64,000 nt of DNA from Ruegeria_C sp040830705 (GTDB lineage Bacteria; Pseudomonadota; Alphaproteobacteria; Rhodobacterales; Rhodobacteraceae). This document shows positions 36,626-45,284 of the stretch, piece after piece; within the stretch, counting starts at the first letter, position 1, and every line of letters starts with the position of its first letter. The position numbers and the translations under genes are program-made. Location of the stretch: assembly GCA_040830705.1 (NCBI GenBank), contig JBFOME010000016.1, positions 1 to 64,000 of the forward strand, written 5' to 3'. Below the pieces are notes generated by a model. That model did not search any database. It was not told the origin of the DNA and saw nothing but the letters and a program-made list of their open reading frames with translations.

Positions 36626-37887
36626 CACGCTGCCCGCCGCTCCTGCAACTCGACAAGGCTGGGCGCGCCCGCAACCGGGCCGTAAAGCGCCAGCGCCGCG
36701 GGTGCATCGCCCGCCATCCGGGCGGCAAACGCCTTCACATCCGCCGTGGTCACTGCGTCGATCTTGGTGATGGTCTCCTCCAACGACGGCACCTCATCCC
36801 AGATCTGCACCAGCCGCGCCAACCGTTCTGCCCGGTTCGAGGGGCTTTCCAGTCCCATCAGCATCCCGGCCTTCATCTGGGCGCGTGCCCGCGCAACCTC
36901 TTGCTGGGTCATATCATCCGCGGCGCGCTTCATCTCGTCGATGGTGATCGCCGCCAGTTCTCCGACCTGCTCGGCTGAGGTGCCCGCATAAATGGTCGTG
37001 GTGCCGGTATCGGCATAGGCGCCGGTCTGGGCAAAAATCGTGTAACAGAGACCGCGGACCTCGCGGACCTCCTGAAACAGGCGGGAGGACATGCCGCCGC
37101 CCAGCGCGCTGGAATAGATCTGCGCGGTGTAGATCTCATCATCGCGATAACCCGGCCCTTCGAGAGCCAGCGCGAAATGGGCCTGTTCCAATTCCTTGTC
37201 ATGCCGCGCCTCGCCGCCGATGAAACGAGCAGGCTCAGCGATAAGCCCCTTGCGGGGCTTGAGGTGGCCGAACATCTGTTCCGCCGCTTTCACCAGCGCG
37301 TCGTGATCGACTGCACCAGCAGCGGAGAGGATCATCTCTTCGGGGCCGTAATGCTCGGCCACAAAAGCCGACAGATCCTCGCGGGAAAAGGCGCTGACCC
37401 GTTCCGTGGGGCCAAGGATGGTGCGGCCCAAAGGCTGGTCGCGATAGCTTTCTTCCTGCAGCCAGTCAAAGATCACGTCGTCAGGCGTGTCATGCGCTTG
37501 GCCGATCTCTTGCAGAATGACCCCACGCTCCACCTCTATCTCACGCGGGTCGAACACCGGGTTCATCACGATGTCGCCGATCACGTCCATCGCCAGCGCC
37601 ACATCCTCTTTCAGGACACGGGCGTAATAGGCGGTCACCTCGCGCGAGGTATAGGCGTTGATATAGCCGCCCACATCCTCGATTGCCTCGGCGATCTGCA
37701 AGGCGCTGCGGCGCTCTGTTCCCTTGAACGCCATATGCTCAAGGAAATGCGCGATCCCGTTCTGTTCGATCCGCTCATGCCGCCCTCCGGCGGTGACCCA
37801 GATGCCGATAGCCGCCGATTGCAACCCCGGCATGTGCTCGCTGACAATGCGAAAGCCGTTGGCCAGTTGATCCTGTTGTACTGTCAC
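36625..37887 (-). CDS. M16 family zinc metallopeptidase (processing-peptidase type)
   Basis: A 420-residue M16B peptidase, the bacterial relative of the beta subunit of the mitochondrial processing peptidase. The inverted zinc motif is HFLEH (His47, Glu50, His51), with the distal ligand Glu127 in VILQEIGQ at the expected spacing. The glycine-rich hinge-like segment is ALGGGMSSRLFQEVREVRGL. A single catalytic subunit with no inactive partner next to it may act as a homodimer. It starts with a GTG whose bases overlap the thrC stop (GTGA). Confidence 0.92.
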   Translation of the reverse strand: MTVQQDQLANGFRIVSEHMPGLQSAAIGIWVTAGGRHERIEQNGIAHFLEHMAFKGTERRSALQIAEAIEDVGGYINAYTSREVTAYYARVLKEDVALAMDVIGDIVMNPVFDPREIEVERGVILQEIGQAHDTPDDVIFDWLQEESYRDQPLGRTILGPTERVSAFSREDLSAFVAEHYGPEEMILSAAGAVDHDALVKAAEQMFGHLKPRKGLIAEPARFIGGEARHDKELEQAHFALALEGPGYRDDEIYTAQIYSSALGGGMSSRLFQEVREVRGLCYTIFAQTGAYADTGTTTIYAGTSAEQVGELAAITIDEMKRAADDMTQQEVARARAQMKAGMLMGLESPSNRAERLARLVQIWDEVPSLEETITKIDAVTTADVKAFAARMAGDAPAALALYGPVAGAPSLVELQERRAA

Positions 37888-39272
37888 GCAGGTATATGCC
37901 CTTTGATATGCTCTTCGAGGGCGCCCAGATCGTTAGCGATGCGGGTCACCCGTTCCGACCTCTCATACAGGTCCGACATGCGCGGGGGAAGAGGGGGAAA
38001 CACGCCGCTGGCCTTCTCGACCGCTGCGGGGAATTTCGCAGGATGCGCGGTGGCCAACGTAATCATCGGCACGTCGCTTTTGCGTTGCTCATCTGCGACT
38101 TTCACACCGATAGCGGAATGCGGGCAGAGCAGCTCACCGCTCGACGCCAGTGTCGATTTAATGGCCGCCATGGTTTCATCCTCGGAAACCCGGCCCGAAT
38201 CGAAGCTTTCATGCAGCGCTTGCAGCGCGCCTTGGCTCACGTCGAACCCGCCCGATTTCAACTCGTCCATCAATGCCGCGATGGCGCGGCCATCCTCATC
38301 ATAGGCGTAATACAGCGCGCGTTCGAAGTTTGAGCTGACCTGGATGTCCATGGACGGGCTGATCGAGGGGATGGTGTCGCCCTTGTGATAGCCCTGCCCC
38401 GACAGGCACCGATGCAGAATGTCATTCTGGTTGGTGGCCACTACAAGCCGGTCGATGGGCAGGCCCATGCGCTTTGCCAGATAGCCCGCAAAGATGTCGC
38501 CGAAATTGCCCGTGGGCACGGTGAAGCTGACCTTGCGATGCGGCGCGCCGAGGCTGACGGCAGAGGAGAAGTAATAGACGATCTGCGCCAAAACGCGGGC
38601 GAAGTTGATCGAGTTCACGCCCGCCAGTTTGACCCCATCGCGGAAGTCGAAATCGTTGAACATGTCCTTGAGCGCGGCCTGGCAATCGTCGAAATCACCA
38701 TCCACGGCCAGCGCATGCACGTTGCTGTCACCGGGCGTGGTCATCTGGCGGCGCTGGACCTCGCTGACGCGGCCATGCGGGTAGAGGACAAAAACATCCA
38801 CCGCATCTAACCCGCGGAAAGCTTCGATCGCGGCCGAGCCGGTATCGCCGCTGGTCGCGCCCACGATGGTGACACGCTCGCCGCGTTTCTTAAGGGCCAC
38901 CTGGAACAGTTGGCCGATCAACTGCATGGCGAAGTCCTTGAAGGCCAGCGTCGGCCCATGGAACAGCTCCAGCAGGAAGTGGTTTTCGTTAAGTTGTTTC
39001 AGCGGCGCGCGGGCCGCATGGCCAAAACCCGCATAGGCGCGGGTGATGATGTCGCGGAACTCCTGCTCGTTGAAAGAGCCGCTCACATAGGGCCACATCA
39101 CGCGAAAGGCGATTTCCTCATAAGGTTGCCCCGCCAGCGCGGCGATCTCGTCATGGCTCATCTGCGGAATCTTTGCTGGCAGGTAAAGACCGCCATCACG
39201 CGCGAGCCCGGTCAGCATCGCCTCTTCAAAACTCAGTTCGGGCGCCTGCCCGCGGGTCGAGATATATTTCAT
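37884..39272 (-). CDS. thrC: threonine synthase
   Basis: A PLP enzyme (462 residues) that converts O-phosphohomoserine to threonine. MKYISTRGQAPELSFEEAML is the typical beginning of the long (class 1) form, with the Schiff-base lysine Lys112 in HGPTLAFKDFAMQLIG and the phosphate loop VGATSGDTGSAAIEAF. It overlaps the SURF1 gene upstream (ATGA) and the M16 gene downstream (GTGA), so three genes are translationally coupled. lysC at 22 kb belongs to the same pathway. Confidence 0.95.
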   Translation of the reverse strand: MKYISTRGQAPELSFEEAMLTGLARDGGLYLPAKIPQMSHDEIAALAGQPYEEIAFRVMWPYVSGSFNEQEFRDIITRAYAGFGHAARAPLKQLNENHFLLELFHGPTLAFKDFAMQLIGQLFQVALKKRGERVTIVGATSGDTGSAAIEAFRGLDAVDVFVLYPHGRVSEVQRRQMTTPGDSNVHALAVDGDFDDCQAALKDMFNDFDFRDGVKLAGVNSINFARVLAQIVYYFSSAVSLGAPHRKVSFTVPTGNFGDIFAGYLAKRMGLPIDRLVVATNQNDILHRCLSGQGYHKGDTIPSISPSMDIQVSSNFERALYYAYDEDGRAIAALMDELKSGGFDVSQGALQALHESFDSGRVSEDETMAAIKSTLASSGELLCPHSAIGVKVADEQRKSDVPMITLATAHPAKFPAAVEKASGVFPPLPPRMSDLYERSERVTRIANDLGALEEHIKGHIPA

Positions 39273-39946
39273 GCGGTCTCGCTTTCAGGTCGGGCGCGGG
39301 TGCGCCACAGGAAGAACCCCGTCATCCCGGCCCAGACGGCGGCGAGGCCAAACCAGGTGACGGCGTATTGCAGATGGTCGTTCGGGATACCGGCGCTGTC
39401 CACCGGCAGGGGCGTGATATTCGGGTCGGTCTGATTGCGCGCGATCAGCAGGATCGGCTTGGTGCCAAGCTGGTCTGCCAGGGCAGATACGTCGCGGGCA
39501 AACCAGATGTTTTCGTCGATATCCGGCTCGGGCGTGAAACCGTCGACCTCCTGCGGCCAATGCAGATTGCCCGTGACCTCCATTGCCCCCAAGGCGCGGG
39601 GTGTGTCGCGATCCTCAAGCGGGATGAAGCCCCGATCGACCATAACCCTGCGCCCCTCGGTCTGAAACGGCGCGATGATGCGATAGCCGGGGCCGACGCG
39701 TTTGACCGAAACCAGTATGTGGACTTCATCGGTCAGCATCTCGCCAGCCACGGTAACCGGAAGGTAGCGGTCGGCATCGGGATCGGGGTTGGCCGGCAGT
39801 GCGGCAGGTGCGCCACTGATCCGCGTGTCGATATCGGCCAGCACGCCCTCTTTCCAGGCCAGACGCTGCACCTGCCAACTGCCCAGCGCGACAAGCAGGC
39901 CAAAGCCAACAAGTCCAAAGATCAACAGAAAGAGAATGCGGTGCAT
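39269..39946 (-). CDS. SURF1 family cytochrome oxidase assembly protein
   Basis: A 225-residue inner-membrane protein with a first TM segment at about 4-22 and a second at about 198-216, around a periplasmic domain. The segment LGSWQVQRLAWKEGVLADID and RVMVDRGFIPLED are SURF1 signatures. It takes part in inserting heme a into oxidase subunit I in other organisms. It follows the ctaE terminator by 120 bases and overlaps thrC by 4 bases. Confidence 0.92.
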   Translation of the reverse strand: MHRILFLLIFGLVGFGLLVALGSWQVQRLAWKEGVLADIDTRISGAPAALPANPDPDADRYLPVTVAGEMLTDEVHILVSVKRVGPGYRIIAPFQTEGRRVMVDRGFIPLEDRDTPRALGAMEVTGNLHWPQEVDGFTPEPDIDENIWFARDVSALADQLGTKPILLIARNQTDPNITPLPVDSAGIPNDHLQYAVTWFGLAAVWAGMTGFFLWRTRARPESETA

Positions 39947-40066
39947 CTTTCGGTCCGAGGTTCACGAGCGCAGCATCAGCCGCCTGTTGGCCCTTGTTTC
40001 CTGCGCCACGCGCCAATTTGCAACCACTCAATCTGCGCCATAGGTCGCCGAATATGCTTACGGCGC

Positions 40067-40137
40067 AAAAAAGCCGCTTGGAAGCGGCTTGAAGGCGGTT
40101 TGCAAACCGCTTGGACAAGGCGTTTGTAAACGCCTTG
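40067..40137 (-). terminator. triple palindrome with intrinsic terminator after ctaE
   Basis: Three palindromes lie side by side: CAAGGCGTTT-GT-AAACGCCTTG (40116-40137), GCGGTTTGCAAACCGC (40095-40110) and AAGCCGC-N6-GCGGCTT (40071-40090 with flanks). On the minus strand the last is followed by six T (40067-40072), a standard intrinsic terminator for the oxidase operon. The first two have related arms (GCGTTT and GCGGTTT) and no U-run, so they are extra structure beyond what termination needs. Confidence 0.8.
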
Positions 40138-40157
40138 CCCGCTATCGCTCCGCCGCG

Positions 40158-40973
40158 TCAGTAGAGCGGGGCCTGTCCCCAGATATAGACGGCCACGAAC
40201 AGGAACAGCCAGACAACGTCCACGAAGTGCCAGTACCAAGCGGCGGCTTCGAAGCCCACATGCTTCTCAGGGGTGAAATCACCCCGCATCGCGCGGATCA
40301 GGCAGACCGTCAGGAAGATGGTGCCGATGACCACATGGAAGCCATGGAAGCCGGTTGCCATGAAGAAGTTCGAGTAGAACTGATCGCCACCGAAGGTCCA
40401 GTCTTCGTGCAGCAGCAACTCGGCATATTCATAGGCCTGCAGGACGGTAAAGAAGATGCCCAGCACGATGCCAATGGCCAGCCCCTGCACCAGCGCCTTG
40501 CGGTCGCCTTCATGCACCAGCGCGTGGTGCGCCCAGGTCACGGCACAACCCGACAGCAGCAGCACCAGCGTGTTGATCAGCGGCAGGTGGAACGGGTCGA
40601 CAGCATGGATGGCAGGGGCCACGTATTCGGAACCCACATAATCCTGCATCGGGTAGATGCGGTGTTTGAAGAAAGACCAGAACCAGGCGAAGAAGAACAT
40701 CACTTCGGACATGATGAAGAGGATGAAGCCATAGCGCAGGCCGATCCGTACCACTGGCGTGTGGTCGCCAACCCGGCTTTCCACCACCACCTCGGACCAC
40801 CAGGCAAACATGGTGTAGAGAACCGCAACAAAGCCAATCCAGAACATCCACGGGGTGATACCGTGCATCCACAGGACAGCCCCGAACAGCATGACGAAAC
40901 CACCAATCGCACCGATCAATGGCCAGATAGAGGGGTTCAGAATGTGGTAGTCGTGGTTCTTAGCATGTGCCAT
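40158..40973 (-). CDS. ctaE: cytochrome c oxidase subunit III
   Basis: A 271-residue inner-membrane subunit of the aa3-type terminal oxidase with seven hydrophobic segments. Family blocks are HDYHILNPSIWPLIGAIGGF, FWSFFKHRIYPMQD, GCAVTWAHHALVHEGDR and NFFMATGFHGFHVVIGTIFL, then AAWYWHFVDVVWLFLF. GAGGG lies 6-9 bases before the ATG. It lies 22 bases after ctaG and ends before the triple palindrome. Confidence 0.97.
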   Translation of the reverse strand: MAHAKNHDYHILNPSIWPLIGAIGGFVMLFGAVLWMHGITPWMFWIGFVAVLYTMFAWWSEVVVESRVGDHTPVVRIGLRYGFILFIMSEVMFFFAWFWSFFKHRIYPMQDYVGSEYVAPAIHAVDPFHLPLINTLVLLLSGCAVTWAHHALVHEGDRKALVQGLAIGIVLGIFFTVLQAYEYAELLLHEDWTFGGDQFYSNFFMATGFHGFHVVIGTIFLTVCLIRAMRGDFTPEKHVGFEAAAWYWHFVDVVWLFLFVAVYIWGQAPLY

Positions 40974-40995
40974 GAGTGTCCCTCACCTTGCGGCC

Positions 40996-41571
40996 TTAAT
41001 TCGTAGTGGTTTGCGCCTGCGTATCGAGGGCGGCATATCCCTCGGGCAGGTCTATTTCGTAGAAGGTATACGACAGCGTGATCGTATGTACATATTTGCC
41101 GTCCCGATCCTCGACGATTTCGGGATCGACAAAGAACGTCACCGGCATTTGCACCCGCTCGCCGGGTTGCAGCACCTGCTCTTCGAAGCAGAAACAGGCG
41201 ATCTTGTCGAAAAACCCGCCCGCCGTGTAAGGCGTTACGTTGTAAGAGGCCTGTCCGGCAATGGGTCGGTCAGTGGGATTGTAGGCCTCGTAGAAGGCCA
41301 GTCCTGTTTCCCCGATGCGCAATTCCATCTCGCGCTCGACCGGGGTGAACTCCCACGGCATACCGCGCTCTTTCGAGGCGTCGAACCGGACCTTGATGGT
41401 CCGGTCAAGCACGGTGTCGGCACCTGCGGCCGCCACACCGGTTACCCCGCCGAATCCGGTGACACGGCAGAACCAGTCGTAGAACGGCACCGAGGCCCAG
41501 GCGAGGCCGCCCATCAGCACCACGACACCAACCGTCTGCAACACCGTCTTTTGAGGCCCGCTGATCGCCAT
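40996..41571 (-). CDS. ctaG: cytochrome c oxidase assembly protein CtaG (Cox11)
   Basis: A copper chaperone of 191 residues that loads CuB of subunit I. It has one N-terminal membrane anchor (TVLQTVGVVVLMGGLAWASV) followed by PFYDWFCRVTGFGGVTG. The copper-binding motif is CFCFEEQVL (Cys-x-Cys-Phe at about 130-133). The length is normal. Its ATG overlaps the stop of the preceding small gene (TGATG). Confidence 0.95.
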   Translation of the reverse strand: MAISGPQKTVLQTVGVVVLMGGLAWASVPFYDWFCRVTGFGGVTGVAAAGADTVLDRTIKVRFDASKERGMPWEFTPVEREMELRIGETGLAFYEAYNPTDRPIAGQASYNVTPYTAGGFFDKIACFCFEEQVLQPGERVQMPVTFFVDPEIVEDRDGKYVHTITLSYTFYEIDLPEGYAALDTQAQTTTN

Positions 41572-41732
41572 CAGTTTTGCACCTCGCCGCGCGGCGGCTC
41601 GAAATCGCCGCGGGTCACCTTGACCACGGTCAGACCGAACACAATGACGATGAAAGCAGCCAATGTCAGAGCAACGCCCAGGTTCCGGCCATAACGGCGT
41701 TTGTGCAGCTCATGGGTCTGGCGCAGGCTCAT
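41571..41732 (-). CDS. 53-residue single-span membrane protein between ctaB and ctaG
   Basis: A short open frame translating to a basic N-terminus with HELHKRRYGRNLG, one hydrophobic span (VALTLAAFIVIVFGLTVVKV) and a short polar tail. Its ATG overlaps the ctaB stop and its stop overlaps the ctaG start, so it is embedded and coupled in the oxidase operon. A similar small protein is a common neighbour of ctaG in Rhodobacterales. It is probably an oxidase assembly accessory; no biochemical role is known to me. The sequence here contains a short T-run near 41700, where one base decides the frame; the neighbouring ctaB stop supports the frame given. Confidence 0.7.
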   Translation of the reverse strand: MSLRQTHELHKRRYGRNLGVALTLAAFIVIVFGLTVVKVTRGDFEPPRGEVQN

Positions 41733-42685
41733 GACCAGCCCCCGAGCCCATAGGGCTTCAGCAGTGCCTCAACGAGGATCGCGCCGAAATGCAGGAAAAG
41801 GTAGAGCAGCGACAGTTTGAAAAACCCGCGCTCGACCTTGAAATTGTCGGCTTCCGACATCTCTTCGTCGCGGCGCCAAATGCGCCATGCACCGCGCAGG
41901 AAGAGCGCGTTCAAAACCACGGCAACCGCCAAGTAAATCGGGCCACCTATGCCAGAGAATGCCGTGCCTACCGCCAGCAGCGCCAGCAGCGCGGTGTAGA
42001 CCAAAATATGCACCCGCGTGGCGCGGCGGCCATGGGTCACCGTGAGCATAGGCACGCCCGCATCGTCATAGTCAGACCGCATGAACAGGGCCAGTGCCCA
42101 GAAATGCGGCGGTGTCCACATGAAGGTGAGCGCAAACATCAGCCAGGGCTCGACCGACATGGTGCCGGTGGCCGCGATCCAGCCGATCACCGGCGGGAAA
42201 GCCCCTGCGGCGCCGCCGATCACGATGTTCTGCGGCGTCGAACGCTTGAGCCACATGGTATAGACCACGGCGTAGAAGAAGATGGTGAAGGCCAGAAACG
42301 CACCGGCGAAAACGTTCGTCGCCAGACCCAGCATGATCACGCTGAGCCCGGACAGTGCCAGCCCCAATGCCAGCGCCTCGCCCGCCTCGACCTTGCCAGC
42401 CGGGATCGGGCGACCCTTGGTGCGCTTCATCACCCTGTCGATATCGGCATCCCACCACATGTTGAGCGCGCCGGACGCGCCACCGCCGATGGCAATGAAA
42501 AGGATCGCGCAGAATCCGATCACCGGGTGCACCGGCACCGGCGCCGCCAGCAGGCCAACCAGCGCAGTGAACACCACGAGCGACATGACGCGGGGCTTCA
42601 GCAGGGCGAAATAATCGCCGAAGCTGGCCTCGTCCTCGCGTCCCGCGCTCTGGGCTGTGCTGGCGTTGATGCTCGCGTCGCTCAT
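41729..42685 (-). CDS. ctaB: protoheme IX farnesyltransferase (heme O synthase)
   Basis: A UbiA-family prenyltransferase (318 residues) that adds a farnesyl group to heme b for heme O/A synthesis. The prenyl-diphosphate motif is NMWWDADIDRVMKRTKGRPI with a second Asp-rich block (FALTFMWTPPHFWALALFMR, SDYDDAGVPML). About nine hydrophobic segments. The ATG at 42685 has AAGGA 6 bases upstream. It stands between ctaC and the small gene. Confidence 0.96.
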   Translation of the reverse strand: MSDASINASTAQSAGREDEASFGDYFALLKPRVMSLVVFTALVGLLAAPVPVHPVIGFCAILFIAIGGGASGALNMWWDADIDRVMKRTKGRPIPAGKVEAGEALALGLALSGLSVIMLGLATNVFAGAFLAFTIFFYAVVYTMWLKRSTPQNIVIGGAAGAFPPVIGWIAATGTMSVEPWLMFALTFMWTPPHFWALALFMRSDYDDAGVPMLTVTHGRRATRVHILVYTALLALLAVGTAFSGIGGPIYLAVAVVLNALFLRGAWRIWRRDEEMSEADNFKVERGFFKLSLLYLFLHFGAILVEALLKPYGLGGWS

Positions 42686-42754
42686 CTTGGTCCTTCTGGA
42701 TCGAAAGGTGCGCGAATTCACGCACCCCGCATCATTTCGTTCGGTTGGTCGTCG

Positions 42755-43591
42755 TTATTTGGATGCCACCTGATAGCTTTGGGGCAGACCGGCATATTCG
42801 TCGATCGCGCCTTTCAGCCACTCATCATATGCCTCTTGGCTGACGACCTTGACGGTGATCGGCATATAGGCGTGGTCCTTGCCGCAAAGCTCGGAGCATT
42901 GGCCGAAATAGATGCCTTCCTTGTCAGCCTTGAACCACAGTTCCGCCAGACGCCCTGGCACCGCATCCTGCTTCACGCCGAAGGCGGGAATGGTCCAGGA
43001 ATGGATCACGTCCGCGCCAGTGACCTGCATCACGACAATCTTGTTGACCGGCACCACAACCGCAGTGTCGGTTGCCAGCAGGTATTCATCCTGGCTGTAT
43101 CCCGCCGCCTCAAGACCTTCACGACCCAGCATGAAGCTTTCGAATTCGAACTCGTGGTCGACATATTCGTAGCCCCAGTACCATTGGTAGCCGGTAACTT
43201 TGATGGTCAGATCCGCCTCGGGGATTTCCTGCTGTTTGAACAGAACCGGCAGCGAATAGGCCCCGATCAACACCAGGATAATGATGGGCCCGACGGTCCA
43301 GGCGATCTCGACCGGGGTGTAGTGCGAGAACTTCGCCGGGGTCGGGTTTACACGGCTGTTGAACCGGAAAATCGCATAAAGCAGCAGGCCGGCGACAAAG
43401 ACACAGATGATCGTAATGATCACCAGAATCAAATTGTCCAGCGACTGCAGGTCACGGGCCAGTTCGGTCGCCGCGGGCTGGAACCCCATGCCGCGATCGA
43501 CAGGCTTGCCGATAACCTCAAGTTCCTGAGCCATGGCGGGCAGGCTCGTAAGGGTGGCGAGAAGCCCCGAAAGCGTCAAAACGTTCTTCAT
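42755..43591 (-). CDS. ctaC: cytochrome c oxidase subunit II
   Basis: A 278-residue precursor with a signal peptide (MKNVLTLSGLLATLTSLPAMA), two membrane helices (about 52-75 and 95-116) and the periplasmic cupredoxin domain. All CuA ligands are present: His197, Cys232, Glu234, Cys236, His240 and Met243 (GQCSELCGKDHAYMPI). KVTGYQWYWGYEY is the electron-entry tryptophan region. AGGA lies 7 bases before the ATG. First gene of the oxidase operon; subunit I (ctaD) is elsewhere. A perfect FNR-type box lies 145 bases upstream. Confidence 0.97.
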   Translation of the reverse strand: MKNVLTLSGLLATLTSLPAMAQELEVIGKPVDRGMGFQPAATELARDLQSLDNLILVIITIICVFVAGLLLYAIFRFNSRVNPTPAKFSHYTPVEIAWTVGPIIILVLIGAYSLPVLFKQQEIPEADLTIKVTGYQWYWGYEYVDHEFEFESFMLGREGLEAAGYSQDEYLLATDTAVVVPVNKIVVMQVTGADVIHSWTIPAFGVKQDAVPGRLAELWFKADKEGIYFGQCSELCGKDHAYMPITVKVVSQEAYDEWLKGAIDEYAGLPQSYQVASK

Positions 43592-43735
43592 TTTCTGTCC
43601 TGATCGGTTGATCTTTGCGTCCCTGTCCGGCCGATATGAATCATTGCAGATTCCGACCGTTGTCATTGGATGCGGTAAAAACCATATTCCGAGAGGCAGA
43701 TAAAGCAAAATGCTTGCGTCAAACAGACGCTATTT

Positions 43736-43749
43736 TTGATCTGGATCAA
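43736..43749. promoter_or_regulatory. FNR/FnrL-type binding site between ctaC and tldD
   Basis: TTGATCTGGATCAA is an exact match to the FNR consensus TTGAT-N4-ATCAA. The box is 145 bases upstream of ctaC (minus strand) and ends 17 bases before the tldD ATG (plus strand). A TTGACG hexamer (minus, 43717-43722) beyond the box could be the -35 of the ctaC promoter. By location it could switch cytochrome aa3 oxidase, tldD or both with oxygen; direction of control is inference. Confidence 0.65.
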
Positions 43750-43766
43750 ATAAAGAGACCAAAACC

Positions 43767-45188
43767 ATGGCAGAGACACCGTTCCGCCCGTTCGAAACCG
43801 CCCTTCCCCAGGACGAAGCACTGGATGTGCTGCGGCACGCCACCACCGGCGCAGATGACGGGGAATTGTTCGTCGAACGGCGCCGGTCCGAGTCGCTGAC
43901 CTTCGATGACGGGCGGCTGCGCAGCGCCTCTTATGATGCCGCCGAGGGGTTCGGGTTGCGCGCGGTTAGGGGCGAGGTGGCGGGCTACGCCCATTCCACC
44001 GATGTCTCGATCCCCGCGTTGCGGAGGGCGGCGGAAACCGCGCGGCTTGCCGTGGGCGATGGCGGCGGAAAACTGGCTGATGGCCCCGCCCCCACCAACA
44101 CGCGCCTTTATACCGATGAAGACCCGATCGCCTCGGCCGAGTTTCCTGTGAAGATCGAGACGCTGCGCGAAATCGACGCGTTCACTCGCGACCTTGATCC
44201 ACGTGTGGTGCAGGTCACCGCCTCGATCGCCGCGTCGCTGCAAGAGGTCGAGATCCTGCGCCCCGATGGTGCGGTTGTACGTGATACCCGCCCGATGACC
44301 CGCCTGAACATCTCGGTCATCGTCGATCAGGACGGGCGCCGCGAAAGCGGCTCTGCCGGTGGCGGTGGCCGCGTGGGCCTTGACGGGCTGATTGACTCGG
44401 CAGATTGGCAGGCCAAGGCGCGCGAGGCTTTGAGAATCGCCAAGGTGAACCTTGATGCGGTGCCCGCCCCTGCCGGAGTGATGGAAGTGGCGCTTGGCCC
44501 CGGCTGGCCCGGCATTCTGCTGCACGAAGCGATTGGCCATGGGTTGGAGAGCGATTTCAACCGCAAGGGCAGCTCTGCCTTTGCCGGGCTCATGGGACAG
44601 CAAGTGGCCGCCAAGGGCGTGACCGTGCTGGACGACGGCACGATTCCGGACAGGCGCGGCTCGATCTCGGTCGATGATGAGGGCACGCCATCGGGCCGGA
44701 CCACGCTGATCGAGGATGGCATTCTGGTGGGCTACATGCAGGACCGGCAAAACGCCCGCCTGATGGGCGTGGCCCCCACCGGCAACGGGCGGCGGCAGAG
44801 CTATGCCCATAAACCGATGCCGCGTATGACCAACACCGTGATGCTGGGCGGCGATGCGAGCCCCGAGGATCTGGTGGCCGAAATCAAGGATGGCATCTGG
44901 GCGGTCGGTTTTGGCGGAGGTCAGGTAGACATCACCAACGGCAAGTTCGTGTTCTCCTGCACCGAGGCCTACCGGGTTGAAAACGGCAAGATCGGCGCGC
45001 CGGTCAAAGGTGCGACGCTGATTGGGGATGGACCCTCGGCGCTGCGGCAGGTTCGCGGGCTGGGCAATGACATGGCGCTTGATCCCGGCATGGGCACTTG
45101 CGGCAAGGATGGCCAATGGGTGCCTGTGGGCGTCGGTCAGCCAACGGTGTTGATGGACGGGCTGACCGTGGGGGGATCAGCGACCTGA
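43767..45188 (+). CDS. tldD: metalloprotease TldD
   Basis: A 473-residue zinc protease subunit of the TldD/TldE (PmbA) pair, which trims unstructured peptides; it is cytoplasmic. The catalytic motif is LLHEAIGHGLESDFNRKG (His253, Glu254, His258), and the third ligand region FVFSCTEAYRVENGKI contains the conserved Cys. TldE is not in this window. Divergent from ctaC; the FNR-like box lies just before its start. Confidence 0.96.
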   Translation: MAETPFRPFETALPQDEALDVLRHATTGADDGELFVERRRSESLTFDDGRLRSASYDAAEGFGLRAVRGEVAGYAHSTDVSIPALRRAAETARLAVGDGGGKLADGPAPTNTRLYTDEDPIASAEFPVKIETLREIDAFTRDLDPRVVQVTASIAASLQEVEILRPDGAVVRDTRPMTRLNISVIVDQDGRRESGSAGGGGRVGLDGLIDSADWQAKAREALRIAKVNLDAVPAPAGVMEVALGPGWPGILLHEAIGHGLESDFNRKGSSAFAGLMGQQVAAKGVTVLDDGTIPDRRGSISVDDEGTPSGRTTLIEDGILVGYMQDRQNARLMGVAPTGNGRRQSYAHKPMPRMTNTVMLGGDASPEDLVAEIKDGIWAVGFGGGQVDITNGKFVFSCTEAYRVENGKIGAPVKGATLIGDGPSALRQVRGLGNDMALDPGMGTCGKDGQWVPVGVGQPTVLMDGLTVGGSAT

Positions 45189-45284
45189 GCAGGAAATTCT
45201 GCCAAATTCGGTAAATCTGCACCGATTCACAGGATGTTAACCTCGTGAGTCGTAAACCGGTTCTGCACAGAAGCGGAGCCACGG

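Noticed and set aside
41690..41732. Apparent frameshift in the small gene between ctaB and ctaG at a T-run
   Set aside because: The ctaB stop position (41729) and the start-to-stop distance of 162 bases agree with an unbroken frame; the doubt came from counting the homopolymer by eye.
41789..43603. 604-codon open frame on the plus strand opposite ctaB and ctaC
   Set aside because: Fully antisense to two conserved oxidase genes; no protein-like features.
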